Positions 62,642 to 64,000 of a DNA stretch of 64,000 nucleotides are shown here, piece by piece. Each line of letters starts with the position of its first letter. Within the stretch, counting starts at the first letter, position 1. Under the pieces are notes generated by a model that worked only from the letters and a program-made list of their open reading frames with translations, was not told the origin of the DNA and searched no databases. Source of the DNA: Lactobacillus crispatus (GTDB lineage Bacteria; Bacillota; Bacilli; Lactobacillales; Lactobacillaceae); assembly GCF_018987235.1 (NCBI RefSeq), contig NZ_CP072197.1, forward strand, positions 1,984,001-2,048,000. The letters are read 5' to 3'. The position numbers and the translations under genes were made by a program.

Positions 62642-64000
62642 TTATTCCATTGGAAAAATCTTATCTGGATTCAAAACATAATTTGGATCAAAAATATGCT
62701 TGATCTTTCTCAAAAGTTCAGTGTAATCATGACCATAGAAATCCTCAAACCAATCTTTGCGGGCATAACCAATACCATGCTCGCCAGACATATTTCCATC
62801 CAAAGCTTTAGCTGTCTTATAAAGTTCGGTAATCACATAATGACTCTTTTGCTCAAACTCTTCGTCACTCATTGCATCTGAGCAAAGATAAATATGTAAA
62901 TTACCATCGCCGGCATGACCAAAGTTAGGAATTCGCATACCAACCTCTTGTTCCAATTCATCAACTCTATGCAAAACATCAGGAATATGATTAATTGGCA
63001 CACAAATATCAACTTCATCCATCTTTGGCGTAGACTTTTGAATAGCCAAAAGCAATGCTTCCCGACAAGTCCAAATCTTCTTTGCTTCCTCTGAATTAGC
63101 ATCTAAAATTACCGCATCAGCTGCTTTAAACTTCTTCGTTGCTGCAAGGGCAAGCTTTAATTCCGCATCCAATTCCTCTTTAGTTAAAGAATCAAGCCCT
63201 AGAATAATGAAGCCATCGCCATTTGCAATCGGGAATTTTTCATCGTAATACTTTTCCCAGAGACTAATGACCTTTCTACCCATGAATTCAACAGTAGTTG
63301 GCACTACACCTGAAGCTAAAATTGCTGGCACTGATTTAATCGCATCATCCAAAGTAGGGAACGGGATAATAGCGTTAATTGATTGCTTCGGACGTGGATA
63401 TAAACGCATGGTAACTTCAGTTACTACACCTAAAGTCCCTTCTGAGCCAATGATCAGGTCTTTTAACGAATAACCTGATGAGGACTTAACTGCCTTAGCA
63501 CCAAATTTATAGAGCTTACCATCGGTTAAAACAACCTTCAATTCGCGGATATGTTCTCGAGTAACGCCATATTTAATTGCTTTCAACCCACCGGCGTTAG
63601 TATCCACATTACCACCAATTGTAGCCCAATGCATTGCTGGAGCTGGCATATAAGTAAATGGTTTATTGGCTAAATATTCTTCAATATCTTTCAACCGAAT
63701 ACCTGCTTGCACAGTCATCGTTAGACTTTCTGGCTCGTATTCCAAAACCTTATTCATTTTCACCATATCCAGTGAAATGCCACCTTCAACGGTTAAATTG
63801 CCACCCATTAGACCAGTCGAATTACCACGCGGAACGATAGGAATATGATGATCGCTTGCATATTTAACAACGTTTTCGACTTCTTCATTAGTTTCAGGTT
63901 GAATTACCAAGTAAGGCATTGCTCTAACCGTCTTAAATTGGTCATGATCCCAATGAACAGTTGGCTTAGTAATGAATCGCTCTGGATCTGAGATAAATTT
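62642..64000 (-). CDS. FAD-linked oxidase (GlcD / D-lactate dehydrogenase type), 5' end missing
   Basis: The frame stays open to the right edge (452 codons seen), so the start lies outside the window. The FAD-binding (PCMH) domain is seen: PIVPRGNSTGLMGGNL, NVDTNAGGLKAIKYG, SSSGYSLKDLIIGSEGTLGVVTEV. It is followed by the FAD-oxidase C domain with the HAGDGNLH and GSGEHGIG-like NMSGEHGIGYARK motifs. Such enzymes oxidise glycolate, D-lactate or 2-hydroxyglutarate. The family cannot be refined here. Confidence 0.88.
   Translation of the reverse strand, partial: KFISDPERFITKPTVHWDHDQFKTVRAMPYLVIQPETNEEVENVVKYASDHHIPIVPRGNSTGLMGGNLTVEGGISLDMVKMNKVLEYEPESLTMTVQAGIRLKDIEEYLANKPFTYMPAPAMHWATIGGNVDTNAGGLKAIKYGVTREHIRELKVVLTDGKLYKFGAKAVKSSSGYSLKDLIIGSEGTLGVVTEVTMRLYPRPKQSINAIIPFPTLDDAIKSVPAILASGVVPTTVEFMGRKVISLWEKYYDEKFPIANGDGFIILGLDSLTKEELDAELKLALAATKKFKAADAVILDANSEEAKKIWTCREALLLAIQKSTPKMDEVDICVPINHIPDVLHRVDELEQEVGMRIPNFGHAGDGNLHIYLCSDAMSDEEFEQKSHYVITELYKTAKALDGNMSGEHGIGYARKDWFEDFYGHDYTELLRKIKHIFDPNYVLNPDKIFPME

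Noticed and set aside
62869..63102. Small frame inside the FAD oxidase gene
   Set aside because: Another frame of a conserved enzyme gene, without start signals.

Overview
The window looks like the chromosome of a Lactobacillus of the acidophilus/helveticus group (AT-rich, low-GC Firmicute). The evidence is the gene content: SLAP-like NlpC/P60 hydrolases, an LctP lactate permease, a fruR-fruK-fruA operon, lactacin F-like two-peptide bacteriocin genes, a lactacin B-type regulated bacteriocin locus and an IS256-family element of the IS1201 type. No rRNA, tRNA or CRISPR was seen. Species assignment is inference.

Layout. 1-2.8 kb: edge of a RelB-like antitoxin gene, hflX and a secreted CAP protein. 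3-7.3 kb: a possible toxin-like micropeptide, three tandem secreted NlpC/P60 hydrolases and a guanylate-kinase-like gene. 7.4-13 kb: a DUF2187-like protein, a polymerase/ligase-type membrane protein, a frameshifted nrdI followed by an NrdF-like gene that has lost most metal ligands, and a C39-like protein. 13-22 kb: ThrE-type exporter pair, ABC-F ATPase, an RNA-repeat/terminator/PBECR4-nuclease cassette laid out like a type III toxin-antitoxin system, DUF554, an LCP protein and PepF. 22-25 kb: AbrB-Doc toxin-antitoxin pair flanked by a repeated palindrome and a Fic remnant, then a CPBP protease with small regulators. 25-27 kb: Met-type T-box, an unlisted 39-aa membrane peptide, a MetE-like protein and LuxS. 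27-38 kb: LctP, a zinc/manganese ABC transporter with an ArsR regulator, the fructose operon and an ABC-2 exporter.

38-60 kb is a minus-strand bacteriocin island. An inducing peptide (55683-55820), histidine kinase and LytTR regulator probably act on repeated ~10-bp boxes. The boxes occur as three copies with 21 and about 19-20 bp spacing before bacteriocin operons, and as two copies about 21 bp apart inside terminator hairpins that precede the transporter, CPBP, thioredoxin and inducing-peptide genes. Products include a lactacin F-like pair with immunity gene, several other double-glycine peptides, a Cys-free peptide directly upstream of a SunS-like glycosyltransferase (candidate glycocin), a C39 ABC transporter with a short accessory protein, and two secreted thioredoxin-like proteins. 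The island is decaying: one bacteriocin has a stop codon in its leader, two paralogous small membrane proteins are broken, and an IS256-family element splits a small immunity-like gene.

60-64 kb: a GH31 alpha-glucosidase interrupted by an in-frame TGA, and the 3' part of a FAD-linked oxidase running off the right edge. The best candidates for something undescribed are the PBECR4/RNA-repeat cassette, the metal-ligand-poor NrdF, the SunS-like glycosyltransferase with its Cys-free peptide, and the combined terminator/operator hairpins.
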